Assembly (NCBI RefSeq): GCF_024733555.1
Contig: NZ_JANIOF010000008.1
Location: forward strand, 21,473 to 85,472
DNA from: Paenibacillus sp. SC116
GTDB lineage: Bacteria > Bacillota > Bacilli > Paenibacillales > Paenibacillaceae
Reading direction: 5' to 3'
DNA: 64,000 nucleotides
Every line of letters starts with the position of its first letter. Positions within the stretch are counted from its first letter, which is position 1. Shown here one piece after another: positions 17,817 through 25,934 of this stretch. Both the position numbers and the translations under genes were made by a program. The notes below the pieces were generated by a model. It was not told where the DNA came from and did no database searches. It worked only from the letters and a program-made list of their open reading frames with translations.

Positions 17817-17949
17817 TATTGGTTTCGTAGCAGTGGACAAGGAGGATACGTGTAACAAGCTTTTCCGATTCTCTCTTTGTGAAAGAGATGAAATTCTCGT
17901 GGACATACTGATTTCTATATAAGTATCAACGCAACGGAGGGAAATCATT

Positions 17950-18438
17950 ATGAAACGGAAAGCTTCAAAGGTCGTTATGTTGGGTGTTATTGTTGCTGCG
18001 AACATATTTGTAGCTATAAATGTAGGAGCCTATACAAATAAAGAGGTATTTACCGCCTATACGGCTTCTTCAACCGGGGAGCAGGACTCTATTCAACAAT
18101 TGCGTGAGCGGCCTATTGGTAAAGAGCATATAGGTTTGAAAATGAAGCGACTTCAGCTTAGTGAGGTACTCGTTGAGCTTGGATTGGGGGCAGATGCTTG
18201 GCAGAAGGCAACAGCGGAAGGGAAGTCACTTGTTGAGTATGCACATACTAAAGGGGTAGCACGGCAGACCATTGTCCAAAAGATGAGTGATCGGATCCAT
18301 GAAAAGGTGGAGCAAGAGGTTCGGGTTCGTAAGCTGCCAGCGAGTAAACGAGATCGTTTGAAGAAGATGCTGGAGCTGCGTATCGAGCGACTTATTGATC
18401 GTAAGTTGAATGAGAAGGAATTGCTGCGCATTAGCTGA
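17950..18438 (+). CDS. Small exported protein of unknown function
   Basis: A 162-residue protein with a signal peptide or N-terminal anchor (residues 6-27). The mature part is helical and charged; residues about 68-100 read like the short secreted module with a GKSLVEYA-HTKGV core, similar to the GKSLAEIAKEKGV repeats seen in DUF2680-like exported proteins. That likeness is by eye only. A strong ACGGAGGG precedes the ATG. No terminator between it and the next gene 95 bases on, so the two could share a transcript. Confidence 0.72.
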   Translation: MKRKASKVVMLGVIVAANIFVAINVGAYTNKEVFTAYTASSTGEQDSIQQLRERPIGKEHIGLKMKRLQLSEVLVELGLGADAWQKATAEGKSLVEYAHTKGVARQTIVQKMSDRIHEKVEQEVRVRKLPASKRDRLKKMLELRIERLIDRKLNEKELLRIS

Positions 18439-18533
18439 CTTTTTAGCTAGGATAAGCTGCACCTATCTCACATTGCCATCCCGTAGGGTTTCATGCTTCA
18501 ATAGAGGTAGTAGATCAGGGAGGGGCGGTTAAT

Positions 18534-18854
18534 ATGGGATTCCAGACAGAGTTCAATTCGGTATGCAAATTTAAAAGTGAGCAAGAGCTGTATGAATTAT
18601 TAGAATATGGGCGCGGGAAAATGAAGAAATCTGGTTTGCGTATTTTCCCAACAGGTCAGAAAGTCATTGCGTATACGCCGGATAATACGGCAGTTGCTAT
18701 TGTCAAAATCGTTGCTTCCATCGCGGAAATTAACTTCCAAGGAGAAGAGGTAACAGAGGTCGAAATGGAACTTGTTCGCAAGTTGACTGACGAGGAGTCG
18801 CGTATTCAGACGGCGTTAGCTTTTGAGATGTTCTTTGGCGAGCAGACGGTATAA
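18534..18854 (+). CDS. Conserved hypothetical protein, 106 residues
   Basis: A small soluble acidic protein starting at an ATG preceded by GGGAGGGGCGG. Sequence features: a short helix around residues 12-32, then a beta-rich middle with RIFPTGQKVIAYT and TAVAIVKIVASIAEINF, and an acidic helical end. No known motif recognised. Good codon use and ribosome site and a strong terminator right after it argue that it is a real gene. Possible partners are unclear; the upstream exported protein is the only neighbour on the same strand nearby. Confidence 0.7.
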   Translation: MGFQTEFNSVCKFKSEQELYELLEYGRGKMKKSGLRIFPTGQKVIAYTPDNTAVAIVKIVASIAEINFQGEEVTEVEMELVRKLTDEESRIQTALAFEMFFGEQTV

Positions 18855-18898
18855 GTATGATCGGTTCTTTGTAATGCCTTAACCATTAGCTTTAACAA

Positions 18899-18932
18899 GA
18901 AAAAGTCCATTCCTCATGGGATGGACTTTTTT
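18899..18932 (+). terminator. Terminator after the 106-residue gene
   Basis: AAAAGTCCATTCC, loop TCAT, GGGATGGACTTTT, followed by more Ts. One G-T pair, otherwise perfect. Confidence 0.93.
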
Positions 18933-19153
18933 TGTACACTTTCGCGGTATGAAGGTTCTACTTCTTATTTGGCAGGAACATTTTTATATGATATTTCGTC
19001 ACGTTTATGACAGGGATTCGTCATGGATAAATCAAAGATCGATCATAGATCGTTCAAGGATGAAGCGGAAGATAATCAGAGATTATCCATCGTATTATGC
19101 ATAAGTATACGACGTGAATTCAACAGTATGGAAACGATAGAACATAAAAATAA

Positions 19154-19165
19154 GAACAAATGTTC
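19154..19165. promoter_or_regulatory. LexA (SOS) box 1
   Basis: GAACAAATGTTC fits the Gram-positive LexA consensus GAAC-N4-GTTC. Its minus strand reads GAACATTTGTTC, identical to box 2 at 19651-19662. Which gene it controls is not clear: no clean plus-strand promoter overlaps it, and on the minus strand only a weak one (TTAACT) can be drawn. The first gene downstream on the plus strand is the XkdX gene. Confidence 0.6.
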
Positions 19166-19205
19166 GTAGTTAATTAATAGGAATCCCATCAAGCGTTTTG
19201 TTCTG

Positions 19206-19325
19206 GGCGTGTTAAATTGGTATTACGAAATCAAACGCAAATGACACACCGGTTCCACAATGGAACAAAGGCGCGGGCAGGCGCGATAAATGTACGTTTT
19301 GGGTTTGCGTTTGATTCATTACGCC
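19206..19325 (+). ncRNA. Candidate structured leader or small RNA upstream of the XkdX gene
   Basis: AATCAAACGCAAA (19229-19241) pairs perfectly with TTTGCGTTTGATT (19304-19316), and an outer GGCGT/ACGCC pair closes at 19206-19210 and 19321-19325. Inside are two hairpins: GTTCCA-CAA-TGGAAC (19252-19266) and GCGC-GGGCAG-GCGC (19271-19284). The overall shape is a three-way junction. It does not match a riboswitch class I know. Strand is assigned because it lies upstream of the plus-strand XkdX gene. Confidence 0.45.
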
Positions 19326-19395
19326 AACTAATAACTAATAACTAAACCTATACTTGTTACGGAGTCCTCAGTTTACAAGAAGGGAGACTAGAACA

Positions 19396-19536
19396 ATGGA
19401 ATTTTGGAAATATGCATTCGATATGAATTGGATCAATGTAGAGGTTCTACGTAAAGCTGTGCGAACATCGAACAATCCATCTGGAGATATTACACCAGAA
19501 CAATACCGTGAAATAACATCTATCGACTATATGTAA
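19396..19536 (+). CDS. XkdX family small phage-type protein (orphan)
   Basis: A 46-residue protein beginning MEFWKYAFDMNW, with the C-terminal ITPEQYREITSIDYM signature of the XkdX family (PF09693). In PBSX-like phages xkdX sits between tail and lysis genes. AAGGGAG at 19379-19385 serves the ATG. No tail, holin or lysin gene is nearby, so this is an orphan: a phage remnant or a domesticated gene. A very strong terminator follows 14 bases after the stop. Function of XkdX is unknown. Confidence 0.82.
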   Translation: MEFWKYAFDMNWINVEVLRKAVRTSNNPSGDITPEQYREITSIDYM

Positions 19537-19549
19537 CACGAATCATCTC

Positions 19550-19580
19550 AGCCCCCGGATAAGTCCGGGGGCTTTATTTA
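19550..19580 (+). terminator. Terminator of the XkdX gene
   Basis: AGCCCCCGGA, loop TAAG, TCCGGGGGCT, then a T-rich tail. Very GC-rich, compact stem. Confidence 0.94.
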
Positions 19581-19642
19581 TTTATAGGTGAAATATAATT
19601 TTAACCATAGATGTATGGCAAAGGTGATATATGAAAAATAGC

Positions 19643-19671
19643 TTGAATAAGAACATTTGTTCTTATATAAT
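19643..19671 (+). promoter_or_regulatory. SOS promoter of the ArpU-type gene with LexA box 2 in its spacer
   Basis: TTGAAT (19643-19648), exactly 17 bases, TATAAT (19666-19671). The spacer holds the perfect dyad TAAGAACA-TT-TGTTCTTA (19648-19665), whose core GAACATTTGTTC is a LexA box. The start codon lies 43 bases downstream. The arrangement predicts tight LexA repression and induction by DNA damage. Confidence 0.82.
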
Positions 19672-19713
19672 GGAATTATAAATACTGCAGATGTGGACAA
19701 AGGCGGTGCTACG

Positions 19714-20172
19714 ATGCTTTGTGACGTATCTCTCGACCTTCCGGATCTAGACAAGGAAGCGACTCGTAGAAACGTTGAGGCGGTACTGGAGAAATACCGT
19801 ATGTACAAGCAAATTGGTTATGAAGTGAATGAAACAAGACTGACTTCTTCCTACACGGTGCGTTCTCATGGGCAGACGAATCGAGTAACAGACCAGACGA
19901 GGGATATTGCTGTGGACAATGTGGATATTCCCGAGAAGATGCGCAAATATTGTGAACGAGTGGAGAAAGCCACACAGCGCTTGCCTGAGAAGGAACGTCA
20001 GATTATTACGGAGCGTTATTTGAAGGAAGACGGTGTTTATGACTACCAAGTGTATAGTTTTACGTTCGATCCCCCTCTATCCGAATACAGTTACTACAAA
20101 TTAAAGTGGAAAGCCATTTCCAAGCTAGCCATCTCGCTTAATGTTCAGGTGTTTGTTGACACGCCTTCTTGA
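19714..20172 (+). CDS. ArpU-family phage-type transcriptional regulator (sigma-like)
   Basis: A 152-residue protein starting at the ATG at 19714 with AAAGGCGG upstream; a frame open back to 19657 would begin inside the promoter and is rejected. The N-terminal two thirds are helical and charged; the C-terminal part, with LPEKERQIITERYLKED followed by YDYQVYS and SEYSYYKLKWKAISKLA, resembles sigma region 4-like helix-turn-helix ends found in ArpU-family late regulators of phages. The role would be to activate promoters not read by the main sigma factor. Controlled by a LexA-type promoter. No phage structural genes nearby. The family call rests on pattern recognition. Confidence 0.72.
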   Translation: MLCDVSLDLPDLDKEATRRNVEAVLEKYRMYKQIGYEVNETRLTSSYTVRSHGQTNRVTDQTRDIAVDNVDIPEKMRKYCERVEKATQRLPEKERQIITERYLKEDGVYDYQVYSFTFDPPLSEYSYYKLKWKAISKLAISLNVQVFVDTPS

Positions 20173-20405
20173 TCGATTTCTTCCAAAATACACGCGCGCA
20201 CATAGCCGGTGGTTGTCTATTTCTCCGGCTTCGTGCAGCATATCTTGTGTTTATATATATCCGATCTCCTATCCAGCTTGAGCTGTCCGCATGTCTAAAT
20301 TTCCAATTTGCTCTTATTCCAGTATGTCTCCAAATCTCCAAGTATGATCCAATCTCTTGATTGGGATGCTATACAGTAGCAAATCACACATTGGAGGCTA
20401 CAACT

Positions 20406-21407
20406 ATGCTTGTCCGCTTCGGATATGTAGCGATGTCGGTACTTGTGGAGAATTGTTCGCCTTCACGTACGATGACGTATACGAGCTACTGTAAGATTGA
20501 TGACCGCGAAGCCGCGATTCGCAAGCTGGAACGGTTGTCTGAGGAGAATTTGACCAATACGCTGCGGTTGTTGAAGCATAATCGTGCTCATCATATTGAG
20601 TTGTACCGCTGCTCCAGCAAGCTGATTCCACTCGCCACACATGAAGCGCTCGCAGATTGGGATCCCTTTATCGCTTTGAAAGAACCATTTGCAGCAATTG
20701 GTACGTATGCCAACGAACATGGGATGCGACTGAGCTTCCATCCGGACCACTTTACCGTACTGAGCACGCCTCGGGAAGATGTGCTGCACAATTCGATCCG
20801 CGACTTAGGGCATCATCTTCGTATGCTTGAGGCGATGGGAATGGATGCGCGTGCGAAGAACAATATCCATATTGGCGGTGCTTATGGCAATAAGAAAACA
20901 GCGGGAGAGCGATTCAAGGCCAATTTCAAGTTGCTGTCTGAACCTATCAAGCAGCGATTGACGCTCGAAAATGATGATAAAACCTTTACCGCTGCAGAGA
21001 CGCTGGACGTATGTGAGCAGCTTCAAGTCCCGATGGTGCTCGATATTCACCATCATTGGGTCAATCATGAAGGGGAGCAGCTAGCTGAGCTGTGGCCAAG
21101 AATATTGAAGACATGGGACACCGCTTATGCCCAGGCGGACGCAACGGTCGATAATCCGCTTCCTCCTAAGATTCATGTATCGAGTCCGAAGAGCGAGAAA
21201 GATATTCGCGGGCATGCTGATTATGTAGATGTAAAGCCGCTGCTTGCTTTCCTGAGGGATATAGCCCCATACACAGACAAGGTGGATGTTATGATTGAAG
21301 CGAAGAAGAAAGATGATGCACTCTTTCAACTGATGCATGACCTTACTCAGTATGAGGGCGAAGGGGTTTCGCTCGTAAGTCCTGCATCTGTGAGCATCCA
21401 ATCTTAA
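20406..21407 (+). CDS. uvsE: UV DNA damage endonuclease
   Basis: A 333-residue TIM-barrel nuclease that nicks DNA 5-prime of UV photoproducts. The start is the ATG at 20406 behind TTGGAGG; the frame extends 15 codons upstream. Hallmarks: VRFGYVAMS at the start, SFHPDHFTVLS, NNIHIGGAYGNK, TLENDD, the metal-binding DIHHHW and IHVSSPKSE, then VDVMIEAKKKDDAL. Located right after the SOS-controlled ArpU-type gene with no terminator between them, so read-through from the LexA promoter is possible; no LexA box was seen in its own 233-base upstream gap. Confidence 0.95.
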   Translation: MLVRFGYVAMSVLVENCSPSRTMTYTSYCKIDDREAAIRKLERLSEENLTNTLRLLKHNRAHHIELYRCSSKLIPLATHEALADWDPFIALKEPFAAIGTYANEHGMRLSFHPDHFTVLSTPREDVLHNSIRDLGHHLRMLEAMGMDARAKNNIHIGGAYGNKKTAGERFKANFKLLSEPIKQRLTLENDDKTFTAAETLDVCEQLQVPMVLDIHHHWVNHEGEQLAELWPRILKTWDTAYAQADATVDNPLPPKIHVSSPKSEKDIRGHADYVDVKPLLAFLRDIAPYTDKVDVMIEAKKKDDALFQLMHDLTQYEGEGVSLVSPASVSIQS

Positions 21408-21446
21408 TGATGGTCGTCACTTGAAAAGATGCGCGAAATACGTTAC

Positions 21447-21506
21447 CTTGTACAAAGAAAGCAAACCGTTTATTTGGAGAATCTTGCACGTGCAGAGATG
21501 TACAAG
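21447..21506 (+). promoter_or_regulatory. Leader inverted repeat upstream of fabI
   Basis: CTTGTACA (21447-21454) and TGTACAAG (21499-21506) form perfect 8-base arms, with a 10-base palindrome TGCACGTGCA (21485-21494) inside. It does not match the FapR operator that governs lipid genes in Bacillus. May be an operator or a leader hairpin just ahead of the ribosome site. Confidence 0.35.
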
Positions 21507-21553
21507 CTGGAGCTTACCAATTGTTCAACGGTGAGAGGAGGATATTTAAAAGT

Positions 21554-22324
21554 ATGTCCCAAGTATTAGCAGGTAAAAATATCGTCGTCATGGGTGTTGC
21601 AAACGATCGTAGTATCGCGTGGGCAATCGCGCAATCGTTGGCAGCTCAAGGCGCAAGACTAGCGTTTACATATGAGAGCGAGCGAGTTGAAGCTCGCGTC
21701 CGCAAGTTGGCAGAAACGATCGAAGGTTCTGTGATTCTTCCTTGCAATGTTACAGTGGATGAAGATATCGACCAGCTTGCTGTCCAATTGAAAGAGCATT
21801 TCGGTACGCTGCACGGTATTGTGCACAGTATCGCATTCGCGAAAACAGAAGAGCTCACAGGCATGTATGTGGACACGTCCCGTGCAGGCTTTGCACTAGC
21901 GCATGATATTAGCGCGTACTCGCTCGTAGCTGTTACGCAGCGCCTACATCCGCTTATGACAGAAGGTGGAAGCGTCATGACGATGACGTATCTAGGTGCA
22001 GAGCGCGCAATGAAGAACTACAACGTTATGGGTGTAGCGAAAGCTGCGCTGGAGGCGTCTGTTCGTTACTTGGCGAATGATCTTGGCCAACACAATATCC
22101 GCGTAAATGCGATCTCCGCAGGTCCAATTCGCACATTGGCTGCGAAGGGGATTGGCGACTTCAACTCCATCTTGAGACAAGTGGAAGAGAAAGCTCCACT
22201 TCGTCGTACGACAGATGCTGCAGAAGTAGGGGATACAGCGATGTTCTTGATGAGCCCATGGTCCCGAGGCATTACAGGTGAAGTTATCTACGTGGATGGC
22301 GGTTACAACATCGTATCTACTTAG
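21554..22324 (+). CDS. fabI: Enoyl-[acyl-carrier-protein] reductase [NADH]
   Basis: A 256-residue short-chain dehydrogenase-type enzyme for the last step of fatty-acid elongation. The cofactor loop GVANDRSIAWAIA is at about residues 13-25; the catalytic pair Tyr156-x6-Lys163 lies in the NYNVMGVAKAALEA context typical of FabI, preceded by MTYLGAERA. The ATG at 21554 gives the usual length; AGGAGG lies 13 bases upstream, slightly long. A TTG at 21521 would add 11 residues. This is the target of triclosan-like inhibitors in other species. Single gene. Confidence 0.95.
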   Translation: MSQVLAGKNIVVMGVANDRSIAWAIAQSLAAQGARLAFTYESERVEARVRKLAETIEGSVILPCNVTVDEDIDQLAVQLKEHFGTLHGIVHSIAFAKTEELTGMYVDTSRAGFALAHDISAYSLVAVTQRLHPLMTEGGSVMTMTYLGAERAMKNYNVMGVAKAALEASVRYLANDLGQHNIRVNAISAGPIRTLAAKGIGDFNSILRQVEEKAPLRRTTDAAEVGDTAMFLMSPWSRGITGEVIYVDGGYNIVST

Positions 22325-22557
22325 TTGAATGATTGATGGCGGCGATCAAGCTTGTGCGTTTGCCTACCGATTGCCACGCGCCTTGCACAGGTGTCTCCTA
22401 ATGAGACGTTATCCTATGCAGGGCGCTTGTTCTATGTGCCGCTAATAATATGCGGTGCAATTGCGGAAGGCCGCCACAAAGGTTGTGGTTATAATCGAGG
22501 CACTGCGACAATAAATAGAAGCTATGGGCTTCGCTAACACGAAAGAAGGAACTTTGC

Positions 22558-23382
22558 ATGTGGCTTGAAATTGTGCTGCTCGGTTTAATTGGATTCATTG
22601 CAGCGACATTCGGCAGCGTAGTCGGTCTAGGTGGGGGGATTATTCTCGTACCTGGTCTCGTTTTTCTTGGACCATGGTTGCTTGGGGAAGCGGTTTCATC
22701 ACAGACAGCGGTCGCAACTTCATTAGCTGTTCTTATATTTACGGCCTTATCTTCTACGCTGGCTTACTCAAAAGTAAAGCGAGTGGATTGGAGAAATGGC
22801 TTGATCTTCTTCATAACAAGCGGCCCTGGTTCGATGGTTGGCGCACAGCTCGCCCAGTATTTTCAAGATAGCTCATTCCAATTGGCGTTCGGCTTTTTTA
22901 TGTTGGCGATGGCAGTTTTGATGATTGTAAAAGAGAGAATGAAGCCGCTTCAGATTCAGTGGAGACGTATGCAGACGTTTACAGATGGAACAGGGTTAAC
23001 GCATGAATATGGTGTGAATATCCCGCTTATGCTGCTGATTGGATTTATGGTCGGTTTAGTTTCGGGATTGTTCGGCATTGGTGGAGGCTCCCTGTTCGTG
23101 CCGTTAATGGTCTTGCTATTTCGCTACCCAGCCCATATTGCAACAGCAACTTCCATGTTTGTCATTTTCCTTAGCTCGATATTGGGCACGTCTGTCCATG
23201 CATGGAATGGTTCTGTGGACTGGATGCTTGTACTTATCTTGGCTCCAAGTGCGTGGATTGGCGGCAAGTTCGGTGCCGCGATAGCCAATCGCATGTCAGG
23301 AAAAGGGCTGCTGTTGCTGCTGCGATTGACGTTGCTCGTACTTTCCATTCGGATGATTATAAGTGGATTTATGGCTGATTAG
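22558..23382 (+). CDS. Sulfite exporter TauE/SafE family permease (TSUP)
   Basis: A 274-residue membrane protein with about eight transmembrane segments in two homologous halves. Each half starts with the family's glycine-rich motif: GSVVGLGGGIILVPGLVF at about residue 20 and GLFGIGGGSLFVPLMVLL at about 172. TSUP members move sulfur compounds or organic anions across the membrane; the substrate cannot be told here. The ATG has AAGAAGGA upstream. Neighbours give no pathway clue. Confidence 0.9.
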   Translation: MWLEIVLLGLIGFIAATFGSVVGLGGGIILVPGLVFLGPWLLGEAVSSQTAVATSLAVLIFTALSSTLAYSKVKRVDWRNGLIFFITSGPGSMVGAQLAQYFQDSSFQLAFGFFMLAMAVLMIVKERMKPLQIQWRRMQTFTDGTGLTHEYGVNIPLMLLIGFMVGLVSGLFGIGGGSLFVPLMVLLFRYPAHIATATSMFVIFLSSILGTSVHAWNGSVDWMLVLILAPSAWIGGKFGAAIANRMSGKGLLLLLRLTLLVLSIRMIISGFMAD

Positions 23383-23482
23383 TGGAATTTGATTGATTAC
23401 GGATAATTGGATGAAACTTCGGCAGGGAGGCTGCGTATAGTTAAGGATATGACATTTTTATACAGAAAGTAGTGAGAGAGGA

Positions 23483-24337
23483 TTGAATCAGGAAAAGACA
23501 CCTTACGTTGTAACGGGGAAAAGCTTTACCGCTGTGGCCATCAATTGTGCTGCAAAGGCGGGTGAATGGATCAAAAGTCGACTCGGTCAATATAAATCGT
23601 TAGAAATGAAATCTTCCATGCACGATGTTGTAACGGAAGTGGACAAAGGTGCGGAGTTAATGATCCGCAAGCTGATACAAACTCATTTCCCGCATCATAG
23701 CATTTTAGGTGAAGAGGGAGTTGGGTGTGGACAGGTGGCTTCGGAAGAAGCACTAAAAGAAGCGTTGCAATCTGAATATCTTTGGATTATTGATCCGCTG
23801 GATGGGACGACGAATTATGTTCATGGTTTCCCATTCTTCTCGGTATCGATTGCATTAGCACATAAAGGTGAAGTGATTGTCGGTATCGTGTATGACCCGA
23901 TAAGGGACGAGTTGTTCGTCGCAGAGAAAGGAAAAGGCGCTTATGTCCGCGGACAGCGGATGCAGGTAGCAGATGAGAAGAACTTACAGGGCAGTCTTAT
24001 CGCTTCAGGTTTCCCTACGGACTTTACTCGGGCTCTACCAGCGAATCTGAAAGGCATTCAGGCCCTTGCACCCAAAGTGCGAAATATCCGAACGGCAGGC
24101 TCAGCAGCCCTACATATGGCGTATGTGGCAGCTGGTCGTCTAACAGGATTTTGGGAGCTGAATTTGAATGCATGGGATTTGGCAGCCGGAAGCCTTCTTA
24201 TCTCAGAAGCGGGTGGAAGTATTACAGATACGTATGGGCAGCCGTATCATCTTGGAGTGAGAGATGTATTAGGTTCAAATGGCCATATTCATGCTGATTT
24301 CATTCAAGTGCTCAAAGATGCGGATGCACAAGGGTAA
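23483..24337 (+). CDS. Inositol monophosphatase family protein
   Basis: A 284-residue Mg-dependent sugar-phosphate phosphatase. The three metal sites are visible: GEEG (after SILG), the WIIDPLDGTTNYVHGFP motif at about residues 105-121, and WDLAAGSLLISEAGG near residue 233. The TTG at 23483 is the best start in a frame without an early ATG, though the GAGAGAGG site is very close to it; a GTG at 23534 is the alternative. It could act on inositol phosphate, histidinol phosphate or similar. It ends 40 bases before a two-way terminator. Confidence 0.88.
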   Translation: MNQEKTPYVVTGKSFTAVAINCAAKAGEWIKSRLGQYKSLEMKSSMHDVVTEVDKGAELMIRKLIQTHFPHHSILGEEGVGCGQVASEEALKEALQSEYLWIIDPLDGTTNYVHGFPFFSVSIALAHKGEVIVGIVYDPIRDELFVAEKGKGAYVRGQRMQVADEKNLQGSLIASGFPTDFTRALPANLKGIQALAPKVRNIRTAGSAALHMAYVAAGRLTGFWELNLNAWDLAAGSLLISEAGGSITDTYGQPYHLGVRDVLGSNGHIHADFIQVLKDADAQG

Positions 24338-24373
24338 TCGAGGGAATAGTGTGACTGATATTAATAGCGCTAT

Positions 24374-24420
24374 ATAAAAAAACAACCTGCATGCAGTTGA
24401 ACTGCTTGCAGGTTGTTTTA
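24374..24420 (-). terminator. Terminator of the peptidase gene, probably two-way
   Basis: AACAACCTGCA (24381-24391) pairs with TGCAGGTTGTT (24407-24417). The A run at 24376-24380 gives a T tail on the minus strand; the plus strand also ends in TTTT. The stem overlaps the stop codon of the minus-strand gene. Confidence 0.9.
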
Positions 24421-25764
24421 CGTTGTTGGCTGCATAATTGCAATGGCCTGTGAGCCCATTTGCTCCCAGCCACGACGGAAGGCATCTATTTTGATGCGAT
24501 CTGTGCGTCCGAGTGGATCCAGGACATACATATAATTTTTATCGTAGCCTGTTACGAGCAAAGAGTGCTCATAATAGGTAATGCGGACAGGCCCAGTCGG
24601 CGTTTGCCATTGATGCCAAGCTTTTTCAGGGACAGCATCGTATAAGGTGGTGTGAATGACCCATACTGGTATTCCTTGACCGACCGTATATTTCAGATGC
24701 TCAAAAGTCGTACCTGTAATATCCGCTACTCGACCTGGTGCATACTGCTCGGCTAATTCAGCGATTGGTTCATGATACACACCAAGTCCAGGGTTCTTAA
24801 TATTGTACATATCGCCGACAAAGCCATCATGCGGATTACCGAAGTGGATCGTATTGCCAACCTTCTTGTAAGGGGTTGGTTCTTTTTTGATCTGCTTGGC
24901 AAGTGTCATCTTATCTACGTCAATGTCATTCGCATATAACAGCATCGCGAGCGCAGTTACCTCGCAACCACGAGGTAGTTCAGGCAGTTGCATAATAGCC
25001 TTGGCTTTCTTATGGCGTACCGTTATAGGGGATGGCTTAGCAGGATCCCATAACACTTGATTGCTGCCACGATAGGTCACCTTGCGACCAGAACTTTTCC
25101 TTGCATATGCGACAGCTTCATTCCACGTTTTAAATAATGCCTGACTATGATTGGACGCTTCTACTGTGAAAGAACCAAATGCTTCATAAGCAATATAAGA
25201 AGAGAGTTCTTCGCGCCAAGCAGTCATTCGGTCAGAGTCGGGCATATCTTTACTGCGAGATAACAGCACAACACCGTCTTCAATATGAAGGTTGCGGCCA
25301 AATGCTTCACTTGCCGCTCGCAGTGGAACGTAGGTAATACCATCTTTCACCACAGGTTTGGTTTGAAGCTTGAGCGATTTTCCTTCTACTTGTGCTTGAG
25401 CCTTATTTAATTCGTATCGAATGCTTCCTTCTTCTGAAGTAAGCGCGATATTTCCTTGTTTATTGTTGTAAGTGAGCTCTGCATCGAAGCTGTCTGCTAA
25501 GAAGCGAGCAGGAATGAGTGTTTCGCCGCTATATTGATAGGGAGCGGCATTTTTCGTGTTAGAATCGATCGGTACTAAATACGGACCTACAATTGCCGTG
25601 TTGCTATACAACATGAGCACAATATCATCGGTAGGCATCTCGAATGAGAAGCGTCCTTCATTGATCTTGGACGATACCAGACGTTGTAATGGAAACACGC
25701 ACAAGGTGATAATAATACAGAACAGTAGCCAGCGATTCGTCTGGCGAACAAGGCGCGACACCAT
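24418..25764 (-). CDS. Secreted C39-like cysteine peptidase with copper-amine-oxidase-N domain
   Basis: A 448-residue protein: signal anchor (residues 12-30); a copper-amine-oxidase N-terminal type domain (residues about 55-170) with the paired words ETLIPARFLADSF and GITYVPLRAASEAFG; a linker; then a C39-like peptidase (Peptidase_C39_2) at about 255-445. Catalytic residues: Cys267 in LPRGCEVTALAM, His400 in YYEHSLLVTGYD, Asp416 in VLDPLG. The first domain is a frequent extracellular wall-associated module in Paenibacillus; it is not an oxidase. Probable role: cleavage of wall or signal peptides outside the cell. Confidence 0.85.
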   Translation of the reverse strand: MVSRLVRQTNRWLLFCIIITLCVFPLQRLVSSKINEGRFSFEMPTDDIVLMLYSNTAIVGPYLVPIDSNTKNAAPYQYSGETLIPARFLADSFDAELTYNNKQGNIALTSEEGSIRYELNKAQAQVEGKSLKLQTKPVVKDGITYVPLRAASEAFGRNLHIEDGVVLLSRSKDMPDSDRMTAWREELSSYIAYEAFGSFTVEASNHSQALFKTWNEAVAYARKSSGRKVTYRGSNQVLWDPAKPSPITVRHKKAKAIMQLPELPRGCEVTALAMLLYANDIDVDKMTLAKQIKKEPTPYKKVGNTIHFGNPHDGFVGDMYNIKNPGLGVYHEPIAELAEQYAPGRVADITGTTFEHLKYTVGQGIPVWVIHTTLYDAVPEKAWHQWQTPTGPVRITYYEHSLLVTGYDKNYMYVLDPLGRTDRIKIDAFRRGWEQMGSQAIAIMQPTT

Positions 25765-25858
25765 TGCATCCTCCTACTAGTTACGTGGACATAGTTATAC
25801 TTATTTATCGGATAGGAGAGGTGGAAATGTTAGTTCAAAAGTTGATTTGAATAATAGA

Positions 25859-25882
25859 AAAAGCCCTCTTGCGAGGGCTTTT
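25859..25882 (-). terminator. Terminator of trpB, two-way
   Basis: AAAAGCCCTC, loop TTGC, GAGGGCTTTT: perfectly symmetric, so it can end transcripts from either side. Confidence 0.9.
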
Positions 25883-25934
25883 GAAGCTAAATGGGAAATA
25901 TTATGTTGCCTAATCATAAAAGATCTTTACGATC

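Noticed and set aside
18916..19104. 62-codon plus-strand frame after the 18899-18932 terminator
   Set aside because: It starts inside the terminator hairpin, has no ribosome site and no plausible protein pattern.
19206..19325. A known riboswitch (c-di-GMP, preQ1, SAM, T-box)
   Set aside because: None of the conserved core sequences of these classes could be found in the element.
19396..20172. A prophage at this place
   Set aside because: Only an XkdX and an ArpU-type gene are present; no integrase, capsid, tail, lysis genes or attachment-site repeats were seen.
21447..21506. A FapR operator for fabI
   Set aside because: The dyad CTTGTACA/TGTACAAG does not match the TTAGTAC-type FapR box and its arms are too far apart.
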